Shown here: positions 26,218 through 34,866 of the stretch, in pieces | Layout: every line of letters begins with the position of its first letter | Position numbering within the stretch: position 1 is the first letter of the stretch | Source: JAQGMJ01 sp036498945 | GTDB taxonomy: Bacteria; Pseudomonadota; Gammaproteobacteria; Burkholderiales; JAEUOS01 | Assembly (NCBI GenBank): GCA_036498945.1 | Contig: DASYEQ010000140.1 | Location: 20,689 to 84,688 of the forward strand | Reading direction: 5' to 3' | Length of the DNA stretch: 64,000 nucleotides | Notes under the pieces: generated by a model | Seen by the model: only the letters and a program-made list of their open reading frames with translations | Databases searched by the model: none | Told to the model about the DNA's origin: nothing | Position numbers and translations under genes: made by a program

Positions 26218-26826
26218 ATGCCAATGTCAAGTTTCGCGCAACGAGAGCCTGAACAGCCCCGCGGCGGCGTTGCCCGGGCTGGCGGCGTTGAACCCCGGGA
26301 ATCCGGTGCCCCCGCCTTGCCGCCGGCGCTTGAAAAGGCAGTCTATAAAACGTACCGGGGCCCGGTGCTGCGGCGCTTTCTGCCGGGTTGCCTTTTTTTC
26401 ATGGTGATCCCGCTGCTGCTGCAGGCGGCGAGCATCATCCGGCGCGGCTCCTACCTGGTGGCGGCCCTGCCGCTGGGTTACGCGGCCCTGATCCTGCTCG
26501 TACTGTTTTTTTCGCGAGTGCCCGGCATATGCAGTCTGGCCCGGGATGTGGCCCTGCCGCCGCGCCCCGGCGAGGCGGCGGACCGCCACTACCGGCGCAT
26601 CGGGCGCGCCTGCCTGTTTGTCGGCCTGTTGCTGACGGCAGCCACTTTCTTCGGCCTGCCGTGGCTCTACCGGCACGGCCTGGAGCGCGGCAGCCAGCCG
26701 CTGCTTGAAGTCGTGCTGATGGTCCCGTCGCCCCTGATCGGCATTACGCTGACATTCTGGGGGCTGGGAAAAATAATCAAGGGCGCGCCGGATAAGGACG
26801 AGTCCGAAAAGGTGCCGCACCAATAA
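26218..26826 (+). CDS. hypothetical four-helix membrane protein
   Basis: About 202 aa, with ATG at 26218 or 26224. A soluble, Pro/Gly-rich N-terminus (about 50 residues) is followed by four predicted membrane helices: FLPGCLFFMVIPLLLQAAS, YLVAALPLGYAALILLVLFF, ACLFVGLLLTAATFFGLPWL and LMVPSPLIGITLTFWGLG. It has no recognised motif. It lies 45 bp upstream of the zinc-ribbon membrane protein on the same strand, so the pair is probably co-expressed. Confidence 0.7.
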   Translation: MPMSSFAQREPEQPRGGVARAGGVEPRESGAPALPPALEKAVYKTYRGPVLRRFLPGCLFFMVIPLLLQAASIIRRGSYLVAALPLGYAALILLVLFFSRVPGICSLARDVALPPRPGEAADRHYRRIGRACLFVGLLLTAATFFGLPWLYRHGLERGSQPLLEVVLMVPSPLIGITLTFWGLGKIIKGAPDKDESEKVPHQ

Positions 26827-26871
26827 GCCAGGGGTCTCGATGATGACGTTCCCGCCGGATGGCGTAGTCGC

Positions 26872-28089
26872 ATGAACCTCTGCCCGAATTGCGGAAGCCG
26901 CGTGCCGACGGGCACCCACGCCTGTCCCGGCTGCGCGGGGCGCTTCGGCTTCGTGCCCGAGGCGAACACCGAGCCGCGCCAGCCGGAGCAGGAGGAGGGC
27001 AAGGTCGCCGGCATCCTGGTGGTGCTGCTGGGGATGATCTTGTGCATCGTCCCGGTGGGGCAAGGCTGGCGTGCGGCGCTGGCCTGGGGCGGCCCGCCGG
27101 CGCGGGGGCATACGGGGGCGGCCTTCGAAGTGGGAGCCTGGCTGCCGGTGTCGTTCTTCGCCTTCGGCGCGATCGCCCTGATTGTCGCGGGCGCCCTCAC
27201 GGCGATCTCGCGGCCGCTGCAATCCGGCGCGGCGTGGGCGCGGCTTTCGCCCCGCGAACGCGGGCGCCATCTTCTCAAGGCCGTGGACGCGCGGGAAAGC
27301 GTGCTGCGCTTTGGCTGGTGGCTCACGCTGCTGCTGTTTGGCGGCTATCTGCTTTGCTCGATGCCCTTCTGGTGGACCGATGTGCGCCTGGGACGCGTGG
27401 AGCCCTGGCTGCCGGCGGTGCCGGCGGCACTGGCGCTATGGGTGTGCGCGCATCTGCTGCTGGGCCGGGCGACGCGGTTCGCGCCGGCGCGCGAGCCGGG
27501 CTACTCGCTAATGAAGCGGCGCTGGGTGGTGCACGAACGCAAACCGTGGATCGAACTGGCCGTGCTTGCCGGTGTGCCGTGGATGATCTGGACACAGTTC
27601 GACCGCATCCGCCAGGCCACGCTCAAGGAGGTGCTGGAACTCTTCGCCCTGGTGATGCTGCTGGGTTTCATCCTGCCTGATGTGGTCGGGCGCCTGCTGC
27701 GCCTGTTCCAGCGCGGACGCTGCACGGTGATCCTCGAGCGCGCACCTGGGGCACAGGACGTCAGCGGCCTGGTCAAGCGCCTGCCCGAATGGCTGTTCGG
27801 CGGCGGCGGCGAGGCGCGGATGACGGTGGAAATCCGCATTCTCGAAGAGGGCCGGGTTGAGCCGCGCCGCCTCGGGCCGGTAGCGGTGCAGGCGCACGCC
27901 GCCAGCCGCACCGGCACCTTCACCCTGCCCGCCGCGCTGCTGCGCGAATGCGCGGAGGCGACAGGCAACAACCTCGGCTACCGCCTGTGGTTCAGCCTGC
28001 GGGACGCACCGCCGGCGCACGGCGAATGGCTGCCGTTGCCGCCGGCAACCGTGTATGCGGTGGCGGACAGCGTGACGGAGGGAAGGTAG
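26872..28089 (+). CDS. zinc-ribbon membrane protein of unknown function
   Basis: A 405-aa protein. The N-terminal zinc ribbon is CPNCG...CPGC (residues 4-22), with two CxxC knuckles. About five or six membrane helices follow (VAGILVVLLGMILCIVPV, LPVSFFAFGAIALIVAGAL, LTLLLFGGYLLCSMPFWW, PAVPAALALWVCAHLLL, VLAGVPWMI and LFALVMLLGFILPDVVG). The last ~120 residues are soluble and beta-rich. Zinc-ribbon plus membrane architecture is common in poorly known envelope proteins. There is no family match I can name. It is coupled to the membrane gene before it. Confidence 0.7.
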   Translation: MNLCPNCGSRVPTGTHACPGCAGRFGFVPEANTEPRQPEQEEGKVAGILVVLLGMILCIVPVGQGWRAALAWGGPPARGHTGAAFEVGAWLPVSFFAFGAIALIVAGALTAISRPLQSGAAWARLSPRERGRHLLKAVDARESVLRFGWWLTLLLFGGYLLCSMPFWWTDVRLGRVEPWLPAVPAALALWVCAHLLLGRATRFAPAREPGYSLMKRRWVVHERKPWIELAVLAGVPWMIWTQFDRIRQATLKEVLELFALVMLLGFILPDVVGRLLRLFQRGRCTVILERAPGAQDVSGLVKRLPEWLFGGGGEARMTVEIRILEEGRVEPRRLGPVAVQAHAASRTGTFTLPAALLRECAEATGNNLGYRLWFSLRDAPPAHGEWLPLPPATVYAVADSVTEGR

Positions 28090-28242
28090 CCGGGGATCGG
28101 CGCGTTGACGGTTTGGCCCAGGTTATCTCGCCGCAGGTCGATTGCACGAATGCGCCTACAGGAATTTCGGCAGCGCCCCGACAGCCATGGCGCCCGCGGA
28201 AATCGACCATGGGTTTCCAGACATCATGTGGAAGCAGGCGTC

Positions 28243-28692
28243 ATGCCGAGCAGTGATCCCGAAGCGGGCGACAAGAAGGCTCTTACGCTGGAGCGGCGCT
28301 TCGCGCAGATGTCGCGCGTGGCTTCGCGCTGGGCGGGGCATCCGTGGGCGTTTTTATGCGCGGCCGCGCTGGTGGCCGGCTGGCTGATCACCGGGCCGGT
28401 GTTTCACTATAGCGATACGTGGCAACTGGTGATCAACACCGGCACCACCATCATCACCTTCCTGATGGTGTTCCTGATCCAGAACAGCCAGAACCGCGAT
28501 TCGGAGGAGATCATGCTCAAGCTCAACGAGCTGATCCGCGCGCGCGACGAGGCGCGCAACGAAATGCTGTGCCTCGAAGAGCTGGATGAAAAAGACCTGA
28601 AGCGGTTGCGCGAGACGTACAGCCGGCTGGGTTCGCGGTCGCGCGAAGACGCACCGGGCGCGGACGGGAAAAGCCGCGTGGCGGCGGAGTGA
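28243..28692 (+). CDS. low-affinity iron permease family protein
   Basis: About 149 aa from the ATG at 28243 (MPSSDPEAGDKK). Two membrane helices (HPWAFLCAAALVAGWLITGPVF and WQLVINTGTTIITFLMVFLIQ) are followed by NSQNRDSEEIMLKLNELIRA, the signature of the PF04120 family, and a charged helical tail. The family name derives from a yeast iron transporter; bacterial members are short and their transport role is not established. The upstream in-frame extension is rejected because it lacks a ribosome site and reads as non-coding. Confidence 0.82.
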   Translation: MPSSDPEAGDKKALTLERRFAQMSRVASRWAGHPWAFLCAAALVAGWLITGPVFHYSDTWQLVINTGTTIITFLMVFLIQNSQNRDSEEIMLKLNELIRARDEARNEMLCLEELDEKDLKRLRETYSRLGSRSREDAPGADGKSRVAAE

Positions 28693-28770
28693 CCATCGGG
28701 GTGGAGGGCGCGGGGCAAGCGCGGGAAGGTGAGAAAATAACCGCCACGTCATTCACGCGGATGTTCAGGC

Positions 28771-29136
28771 ATGGAAAAATTCACCATCTATCACAACCCC
28801 AATTGCAGCACCTCGCGCAACGTGCTGGCGCTGCTGCGCGAGCGCGGCGTCGAGCCCGAGGTGATCGAGTATCTGAAGACGCCGCCTTCGCGCGAGACGC
28901 TGCTGAAACTCGCGAAGGACATGGGCCTCACGGTGCGCGAACTGCTGCGCCGCAAGGGTACGCCGTACGACGAGCTTGGGCTGGATGATCCGAAATTCGG
29001 CGACGAGGAACTGATCGCGCAGGTGCTGGCCCATCCGATCCTGATGCAGCGGCCGATCGTGGTGTCGCCCGCCGGCACGAAGATGTGCCGCCCCTCCGAG
29101 ACGGTGCTGGAGTTGCTGCCGCCGGCCCAGGGCTGA
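28771..29136 (+). CDS. arsC: arsenate reductase (glutaredoxin-coupled)
   Basis: A 121-aa thioredoxin-fold protein. C12 in HNPNCSTSRN, and R60, R94 and R107, match the catalytic Cys and arsenate-binding Arg residues of plasmid R773 ArsC position for position. It would reduce arsenate to arsenite using glutathione and glutaredoxin in the cytosol. No arsR, arsB or acr3 gene is nearby, so it is an isolated housekeeping-type copy. The related Spx/YffB branch is less likely because all four residues are kept. It is followed 4 bp later by the DUF1810 gene. Confidence 0.9.
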   Translation: MEKFTIYHNPNCSTSRNVLALLRERGVEPEVIEYLKTPPSRETLLKLAKDMGLTVRELLRRKGTPYDELGLDDPKFGDEELIAQVLAHPILMQRPIVVSPAGTKMCRPSETVLELLPPAQG

Positions 29137-29140
29137 AGCG

Positions 29141-29587
29141 ATGACCGGCGCGGCGCATGAGCTGGAGCGCTTTGTCGAGGCGCAGGCAGGCAGTTACGCG
29201 CAGGCGCTGGCGGAGTTGCGGGCCGGCAGCAAGCGCTCGCACTGGATCTGGTATGTGCTGCCGCAGGTGCAGGGCCTGGGCATGAGCGGCATGTCGCGGC
29301 GCTATGGCATCGCCTCGCTCGACGAAGCGCGGGCCTACCTGGCGCATCCCGTGCTGGGGCCGCGGCTGCTCGAGTGCGTGCAGGCGATGAATGCGCATCG
29401 CGAAGAGGAGCGCGGGCCGTCGGCCGAAGAGATTCTCGGCGGCATCGACGCGCGGAAGTTTCGCTCCTGCCTCACGCTCTTCATCGCCGCCGGCGGAGAG
29501 GATGCGGTATTCGGCGAGGCGCTGCGCCGGTATTACGGCGGCGCGGCGGATCAGGCGACGCTGGAGATTCTCAAGCGGCAGGGTTGA
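29141..29587 (+). CDS. DUF1810 family protein
   Basis: A 148-aa soluble protein with the DUF1810 pattern: LERFVEAQAGSYAQALAELRAGSKRSHWIWYVLPQ at the start, the GMSRRYGIASLDEARAYLAHPVLGPRL core and KFRSCLTLFIAAGG near the end. DUF1810 proteins have been placed near ADP-ribose and NAD biology by fold and context, but no reaction is firmly known. It lies 4 bp after arsC, so the two are probably co-transcribed; this looks incidental. Confidence 0.88.
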   Translation: MTGAAHELERFVEAQAGSYAQALAELRAGSKRSHWIWYVLPQVQGLGMSGMSRRYGIASLDEARAYLAHPVLGPRLLECVQAMNAHREEERGPSAEEILGGIDARKFRSCLTLFIAAGGEDAVFGEALRRYYGGAADQATLEILKRQG

Positions 29588-29752
29588 GGGCAGGCCCGCG
29601 TTGCGGCCGCGCCGCCTGGGAGGCTGCGCGGCATGCATGTGCGTGATTGCCGACGCGTAGGAAAACTCCCACAGCAGTTCGCGCGCCGCGCCGCTGGCGC
29701 GCGCGGCGGGGCGCGCTACATTGGCAGCGTCACCCTTGCGTGGGAGCCTGTC

Positions 29753-30265
29753 ATGCGTGCTGCGATCCAATCCGGTTTTCGTCCCCAACGCCGCGGCCTG
29801 GTGGCGCTGGCTTCGGCCCTGCTGCTGGTGTGCTCTGGCGCGTGGGCGTACGAGGGGCGGGTGGTGAAGGTGATCAACGGCGATACGGTGGTAGTGGCCG
29901 CGCAGGGCAAGCAGAGCACGCTGCGCTTAGCCGAGATCGCGGCGCCGAAGCCGGGGCAGGCGTTCAGCGACGAGGCGCGGCGCGCGCTGGCGGGGCTATG
30001 CATGAATGCGCCGGTGCAGGTGACGCCGCTGGATGATCCCTACGGCAACGCGGTGGCGCGCGTGACGTGCCAGGGGCGCGACGCCGGCGAGGCGCAGGTG
30101 CGGGGCGGCATGGCGTGGGTGTTCCGGGAGTTCTCGCAGAACCCGGGGCCGCTGTACCAGATGGAGCAGGACGCGCAGGCGGCCAAGCGCGGGCTGTGGG
30201 CCGAGGCGGCGCCGCAGCCGCCGTGGGAATTCGGCAAGCGCGACCGCGATAGCGCGCGGCGCTGA
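29753..30265 (+). CDS. secreted nuclease-fold (SNase) protein with lost catalytic residues
   Basis: About 170 aa from the ATG at 29753, which has GGGAG upstream. A signal peptide ends at SGAWA|YEG. The SNase OB-fold is clear (VVKVINGDTVVVAAQGKQSTLRLAEIAAPK ... QVRGGMAWVFREF). Compared with staphylococcal nuclease, D44 (Asp21) and R58 (Arg35) are kept, but A63 replaces metal ligand Asp40, K66 replaces catalytic Glu43 and N99 replaces Arg87. It is therefore probably not an active nuclease and may bind nucleic acid or another ligand in the periplasm. Confidence 0.82.
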   Translation: MRAAIQSGFRPQRRGLVALASALLLVCSGAWAYEGRVVKVINGDTVVVAAQGKQSTLRLAEIAAPKPGQAFSDEARRALAGLCMNAPVQVTPLDDPYGNAVARVTCQGRDAGEAQVRGGMAWVFREFSQNPGPLYQMEQDAQAAKRGLWAEAAPQPPWEFGKRDRDSARR

Positions 30266-30458
30266 CACGCGGCGCTGACGCCCACTGCCGCGCCTATTCC
30301 TTCCTTCCCGTAAACCCTGTCGCGCACTTCGCCGCGCGCGAAGGGGCGGTTCACCAACCACGAATTGTGGCGTTCGTCGCTGCTGCTGAATACTGAAATT
30401 GAGCATCAGCAATCACTAATGCCGACGGCATGAAGCGGCAAAACGGACGGAGACAATC

Positions 30459-31601
30459 ATGGGCATTACGCCAGTCACCCGCATGCCGCGCGCCTTTGCC
30501 GCGGCGTTTTGTTCCCTGCTGTTTTTCTGTGGACCGGCAGCCGCGCAACCGCACCCACCGGAGATCGTGATCGGCCAGTCGGCCGCATTGAGCGGGCCGC
30601 AGGGCGAATTCGGCAAGGACTTTCGCCAGGGCGCGCTCGCCTGGTTCGACGTGGTCAACAAGGCCGGCGGCATCGAGGGCCGCATGCTCAGGCTGGTGAC
30701 GCTGGACGACGGCGGCGACACCAAACGCACGCGCGCCAACACCGCCGCGCTGATCGAGCGCGACAATGCACTGGCCCTGTTCGGCTATACCGGGCGCGCG
30801 CCGGCGGTGGCGGGGGCCGGGCTGGCCACCGCCGCCAAGGTGCCCTTCATCGCGCCGTTTTCCGGCGGCACCCAGCTCTACGAGCGCAACCGCTATGTGT
30901 TCACCATCCGCGCCAGTTACGCCGACGAAGTGGACAAGCAGGTGGAGCAACTGGTGACCACCGGCATTTCGCGCTTCGCGGTGATGTACGTGTCGGATGA
31001 CGTGAAGAAGACCAACCTGGCGCTGGCCGAACAGGCGCTGGCCAGGCGCGGGCTGAAGCCGGTGTCCATCCTGGTGGTGGACCCGCAGAACAGCAACCTG
31101 CCGCAACTGGTGCAGGAACTGAAGGCTTCGCAGGCGCAGGCGCTGCTGGCGATCGTGCGTTATTTCGACGTGACGGTGCGGCAGATCCGCCGCTCGGGCA
31201 ATCCCCTGCAGGTGTTCGGCATCTCCTATGTGGCCAATAGCGCGATGCCGAAGGCGCTGGGCGAAGAAGGGCGCGGCGCGGTGGTCTCGCAGGTGGTGCC
31301 GCTGCCGAGCAAGCGGGTGCTGACGGTGACGCGCGATTACCAGCGCGACCTGCTGGCCCTGGATGCGAACACCGGCTTTTCCTTCACCAGCCTGGAGGGC
31401 TATATCGCGGCCAAGACGCTGACGGCGGGGCTGCGCAAGGCCGGGCGCGGGGTGACGCGCGAGTCGCTGGTCGATGCGATGGAAAGCCTGGGCGACATGG
31501 ATTTCGGCGGCTACGCCGTGCGCTTCACGCCGCAGAATCACAACGGCGCGCGCTTTGTCGACCTGACGATCTTGCGCGGCGACGGTACTTACGCCAACTG
31601 A
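30459..31601 (+). CDS. Liv-type ABC transporter substrate-binding protein (orphan)
   Basis: A 380-aa periplasmic binding protein of the branched-chain amino acid/amide group. The signal peptide ends at GPAAA|QPH. IVIGQSAALSGPQGEFGKDFRQGALAWFDVVNKAGGI is the family opening, followed by VTLDDGGDTKRTRAN, FGYTGRAPAVAG and the C-terminal SFTSLEGYIAAKTL. No permease or ATPase is beside it. A second orphan, clearly paralogous, lies at 57324-58466. GGAGAC precedes the ATG. The ligand is unknown: amino acids, amides or aromatic acids are all possible in this group. Confidence 0.88.
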   Translation: MGITPVTRMPRAFAAAFCSLLFFCGPAAAQPHPPEIVIGQSAALSGPQGEFGKDFRQGALAWFDVVNKAGGIEGRMLRLVTLDDGGDTKRTRANTAALIERDNALALFGYTGRAPAVAGAGLATAAKVPFIAPFSGGTQLYERNRYVFTIRASYADEVDKQVEQLVTTGISRFAVMYVSDDVKKTNLALAEQALARRGLKPVSILVVDPQNSNLPQLVQELKASQAQALLAIVRYFDVTVRQIRRSGNPLQVFGISYVANSAMPKALGEEGRGAVVSQVVPLPSKRVLTVTRDYQRDLLALDANTGFSFTSLEGYIAAKTLTAGLRKAGRGVTRESLVDAMESLGDMDFGGYAVRFTPQNHNGARFVDLTILRGDGTYAN

Positions 31602-31787
31602 GCGGCGGCCCGGCGCGGGAGGCTGGTGCATTCAGCACGCCGGGTGCTCCGGGCAAGTCATGTGTCGCCATCCGGGCGACGAAGGCTTGAGGCGCGCGAA
31701 TCCTCCTACAGCCGCGCCAGATTCCTGCCGATAGCCTGCACAAGGCTGGGCGCGGACACTGGAAGGCCGAGATACGGAGCGCTTCCC

Positions 31788-32075
31788 ATGTTCAATGAAT
31801 TCAAGCACTGGCTGTACCACGACCGCGTCGATACCGGCGCCGCCGATGCGCGGCCGGCGGCATTGCGCCACGGCTACGATGGCGACCTGCGCGTGCACCA
31901 GGTGGATTTCGCCGCCGAGCGCGCGCGCATCGCCGAGCTTTCGACGCTGCTGGCGCGCGCAGTGGCGGACATGCGCTCGGAACATTTCGAGACCGGCACC
32001 GAGGGCTACATCATCAGCGTGACGCGCGACTGGATCGACGAGACCACCGCCGAGTCGGCGCTGAGCGAAGGCTAG
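31788..32075 (+). CDS. small hypothetical protein
   Basis: About 95 aa from the ATG at 31788 (MFNEFKHWLYHDR), with GGAG 10 nt upstream. It is acidic and mostly helical, without signal peptide or membrane segment; the middle reads FAAERARIAELSTLLARAVADMRSEHF. It is followed by a strong terminator at 32184-32216, which supports it as a real transcribed gene. Function is unknown. Confidence 0.55.
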   Translation: MFNEFKHWLYHDRVDTGAADARPAALRHGYDGDLRVHQVDFAAERARIAELSTLLARAVADMRSEHFETGTEGYIISVTRDWIDETTAESALSEG

Positions 32076-32183
32076 CGGCACATCAAGAGGAACGCGGCGG
32101 CCCGCACGGCATCACCGGCAGGCCGCACGCAGCAAGGGCTTTGCGAAGGTCCGCATCTCGATCTCCTCTTTGCGGACCCTTTT

Positions 32184-32216
32184 CCCCCGGCGCCTGAGGC
32201 GTCGGGGGTCTTTTTT
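32184..32216 (+). terminator. intrinsic terminator
   Basis: An 11-bp stem, CCCCCGGCGCC with GGCGTCGGGGG (one G-U pair, loop TGA), is followed by TCTTTTTT. A second hairpin (GGTCCGCA with TGCGGACC) lies just before it. It would end the transcript of the small gene at 31788-32075. Confidence 0.85.
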
Positions 32217-32328
32217 GCGGCGGCCGCCGGGGGCGGCGGTACGCTCGCCAGACGCGCCAGAGGCGGCACCAGGCCAGCGGCACCAGGCCAGCGGGCTTCC
32301 TCACCCTGCGGGTAAGGAAGCGCTTCGC

Positions 32329-34245
32329 TCAATGCGTCAGCAGCCCCTTGGCCGCCATCACCTGGCGCAGGTTGTCGGCTTCCACCGGCTTCACCAGGTG
32401 CAGGTCGAAGCCGGCTTCCTCCACGCGGCTGCGGTCTTCCGGCTTGCCCCAGCCGGTAACGGCGACGATCAGCGGGCGCGGGCTGGCGTTGCGCGCGCGC
32501 AGGCGGCGCGCCACTTCCAGGCCGTTCATGCCGGGCATGCCGATGTCGAGCAGCACGATCTCGGGGCGGAAGTTGTCGGCGGTCTCGATCGCGCCGGGGC
32601 CGTCGTGCACGGTGGTGACCTCATGCCCCTGCCGCCTGAGCAGCTCGGACAAGGCCACCGCCGCATCGACGTTGTCGTCCACCACCAGCACGCGCCGGGG
32701 CGGGCCTTCGGCGGTGCCGGCGGGCGCCTGCGGCACGGAAGGGCTGGCGGCGAGCGGCGTGGCCGCCATCAGCGGCAGGCGCAGCACGAATTCCGCGCCG
32801 CGGTCCACGCCCTCGCTGAAGGCTTCCAGGGTGCCGTGGTGCAGCTCGGCGATCGAGCGCGCCAGCGCCAGGCCGACGCCCAGGCCCGCGGCGGGGCGGT
32901 TGAGCGGGTCCTTGCCCTGCACGAACATGCCGAAGATCGCGCCCAGGAACTCGGGGGCGATGCCGCGGCCGGTGTCGGCGATGGCGATGCACACGCGCTC
33001 GCCATGGTCGGTGGCCGAGCGGGTGACCGTGACGAAGATGCGCCCGCCGGCGTCGGTATAGCGGGCGGCGTTGTTGAGCAGGTTGGTCAGCGCCTGGGTC
33101 AGGCGCACCTCGTCGCCCTCGACCAGCAGGCGCTCGGGCGGCAGGGTGATGGAGAGGCGGTGGCCGGCGGCGTCGATGTGCGGGCGCGCGGCTTCCACGG
33201 CGCGGTTGATCAGGGCGGCGATTTCCAGCGGCTGGCTTTCGATCGACAGCGTGCCGCGGGTGACGCGGCTGATGTCCAGCAGGTCGTCGACGATGCGCGA
33301 GAGCTGGCTGCTCTGGCGGTCGACGATGCGCCACATGCGCTCGTGCTGCGCCTCGGCGGCGGTGCTTTTCATCTGCGCCAGGTGCACGGCGTTGCGGATC
33401 GGCGCCAGCGGGTTGCGCAGCTCGTGCGCCAGCACCGCGATGAAATCGTTGACGCGCCCGGCGGAAGCCTCCAGCGCTTCGGAATGGCGGCGCTGCGTCA
33501 GGTCCTGCGTTACCTTGGCGAAGCCCTGCAGGCTGCCTTCGCTGTCGTAGAGGGCGGTGACCACCACGCGGGCCCAGAAGCGGCTGCCGTCCTTGCGCAC
33601 GCGCCAGCCTTCGTCTTCGGCGCGGCCGTGCTGGCGCGCCATCGCCAGCTCGCCCCAGGGCTTGCCGCGGTTGATGTCTTCGGTCAGGTAGAAGCGCGAG
33701 AAGTGCTTGCCGATGATCTCGCCCATCGTATAGCCCTTGATGCGGCGGGCGCCGGCGTTCCAGCTGGTGATGATGCCGGCGGGGTCGAGCATGTAGATGG
33801 CGTAATCCTGCACGCCGTCGACCATCAGGCGGAAACGCTCCTCGCTCTGGCGCAACTGATCGAGCTGGCGGCGGCGCTCGGAGAGGTCGCGGGTGATCTT
33901 GGAAAAACCGAGCAGCTGGCCGTCTTCGCCGCGCAGCGCGGTGATGATCACGTTGGCCCAGAAGCGGCTGCCGTCCTTGCGCAGGCGCCAGCCTTCGTCC
34001 TCGAAGCGGCCTTCGGTGGTGGCGCGCCGCAGTTCCTGCGCCGGCCAGTCGCGCTCGATGTCGGCGGGCGTGTAAAAAATACTGAAATGGCGGCCCATCA
34101 CTTCGGCGGCCGTGTATTGCTTGATGCTGGCGGCGCCGGCGTTCCAGCTGACGATGCGGCCTTCGGCGTCGAGCAGGAAGATCGCGTAATCCCGCACCTG
34201 ATCGACCATCAGCTGGTAAAGCTTGGGGTCTGGCATCTGCGCCAT
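32329..34245 (-). CDS. PAS-PAS hybrid sensor histidine kinase with receiver domain
   Basis: A 638-aa cytosolic sensor without membrane segment. PAS 1 spans about 10-125 and PAS 2 about 137-250; both keep a DEGWRxRKDGSRFWA strand and are close relatives. HisKA follows with the phospho-acceptor H274 in AHELRNPL. HATPase has an N-box LTNLLNNAARYTD (386-398), ADTGRGIAP (about 423-431) and a short G2. The C-terminal REC (517-635) has D523-D524, phospho-site D567 in LLDIGMPG and K619. It probably senses a small ligand or redox state and passes phosphate to its own receiver. No output regulator is adjacent. Confidence 0.93.
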   Translation of the reverse strand: MAQMPDPKLYQLMVDQVRDYAIFLLDAEGRIVSWNAGAASIKQYTAAEVMGRHFSIFYTPADIERDWPAQELRRATTEGRFEDEGWRLRKDGSRFWANVIITALRGEDGQLLGFSKITRDLSERRRQLDQLRQSEERFRLMVDGVQDYAIYMLDPAGIITSWNAGARRIKGYTMGEIIGKHFSRFYLTEDINRGKPWGELAMARQHGRAEDEGWRVRKDGSRFWARVVVTALYDSEGSLQGFAKVTQDLTQRRHSEALEASAGRVNDFIAVLAHELRNPLAPIRNAVHLAQMKSTAAEAQHERMWRIVDRQSSQLSRIVDDLLDISRVTRGTLSIESQPLEIAALINRAVEAARPHIDAAGHRLSITLPPERLLVEGDEVRLTQALTNLLNNAARYTDAGGRIFVTVTRSATDHGERVCIAIADTGRGIAPEFLGAIFGMFVQGKDPLNRPAAGLGVGLALARSIAELHHGTLEAFSEGVDRGAEFVLRLPLMAATPLAASPSVPQAPAGTAEGPPRRVLVVDDNVDAAVALSELLRRQGHEVTTVHDGPGAIETADNFRPEIVLLDIGMPGMNGLEVARRLRARNASPRPLIVAVTGWGKPEDRSRVEEAGFDLHLVKPVEADNLRQVMAAKGLLTH

Positions 34246-34423
34246 GCTGCTACCGCCCTCGAATCGTTTGGGCCATTGTACGACAGCGGGGGCCGGCCCC
34301 GCATGAGGGGCTGCGCTAAGCGCAGGCGCGAGAGCGGGGCGGCCGAAATGAAACGCCGGCAGCGGGCGAGGCCCGTGCCGGCGTGGCAGGCAACGCTTCC
34401 CGGCACTGCCGGGAAGGCTCGGC

Positions 34424-34660
34424 TTACTTCGTCATGCCGTCTTCCTTCTTCATCGCGTCGCCCTTTTTCATCGAGTCACCTTTTTTCATGCCGTCCTTCA
34501 TGCCGTCCTTTTTCATCCCATCCTTCTTCATGCCGTCTTTTTTCATGCCGTCCTTGGACATCGAGTCTTTCGACATGGCGTCCTTGCCCATCTCGTCGGC
34601 GGCGTAGACCGGGACGGCGGCGAACAGGGCGAGAGTGAGGGCAGCGAGCAGTTTGGTCAT
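34424..34660 (-). CDS. pentapeptide MxKDx repeat protein
   Basis: A 78-aa secreted protein from the ATG at 34660, behind a GGAGAAAG ribosome site. The signal peptide ends at VYA|ADE. The mature chain is almost wholly MxKDx units: DAMSKDSMSKDGMKKDGMKK and onward, then the shifted DGMKKGDSMKKGDAMKKEDG units. This fits the MXKDX repeat family known from Burkholderia and Ralstonia. High Met and Lys content suggests metal binding or a sacrificial oxidant role in the periplasm, but no function is established. A perfect 9-bp hairpin (CTTCCCGGC with GCCGGGAAG) lies just after the stop. Confidence 0.88.
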   Translation of the reverse strand: MTKLLAALTLALFAAVPVYAADEMGKDAMSKDSMSKDGMKKDGMKKDGMKKDGMKDGMKKGDSMKKGDAMKKEDGMTK

Positions 34661-34866
34661 TTCTTTCTCCAGGTGTGGGGGTGGGGATCGGCCAAGCCGA
34701 CGAGGCGAAACATACGCTGCCGGCACGCGCTTGCCAGTACGTAAATCTGCGTAGCATCTGCGCAGCGGCAGAATCCGCCGCAGCGGCGGTGCTGCATGGC
34801 CGCCGTGGATGACGCGCCGGTGCATCGGAGGGCGGGCCGCCAGGCAGCGACCGGCCCATGGCGCTT

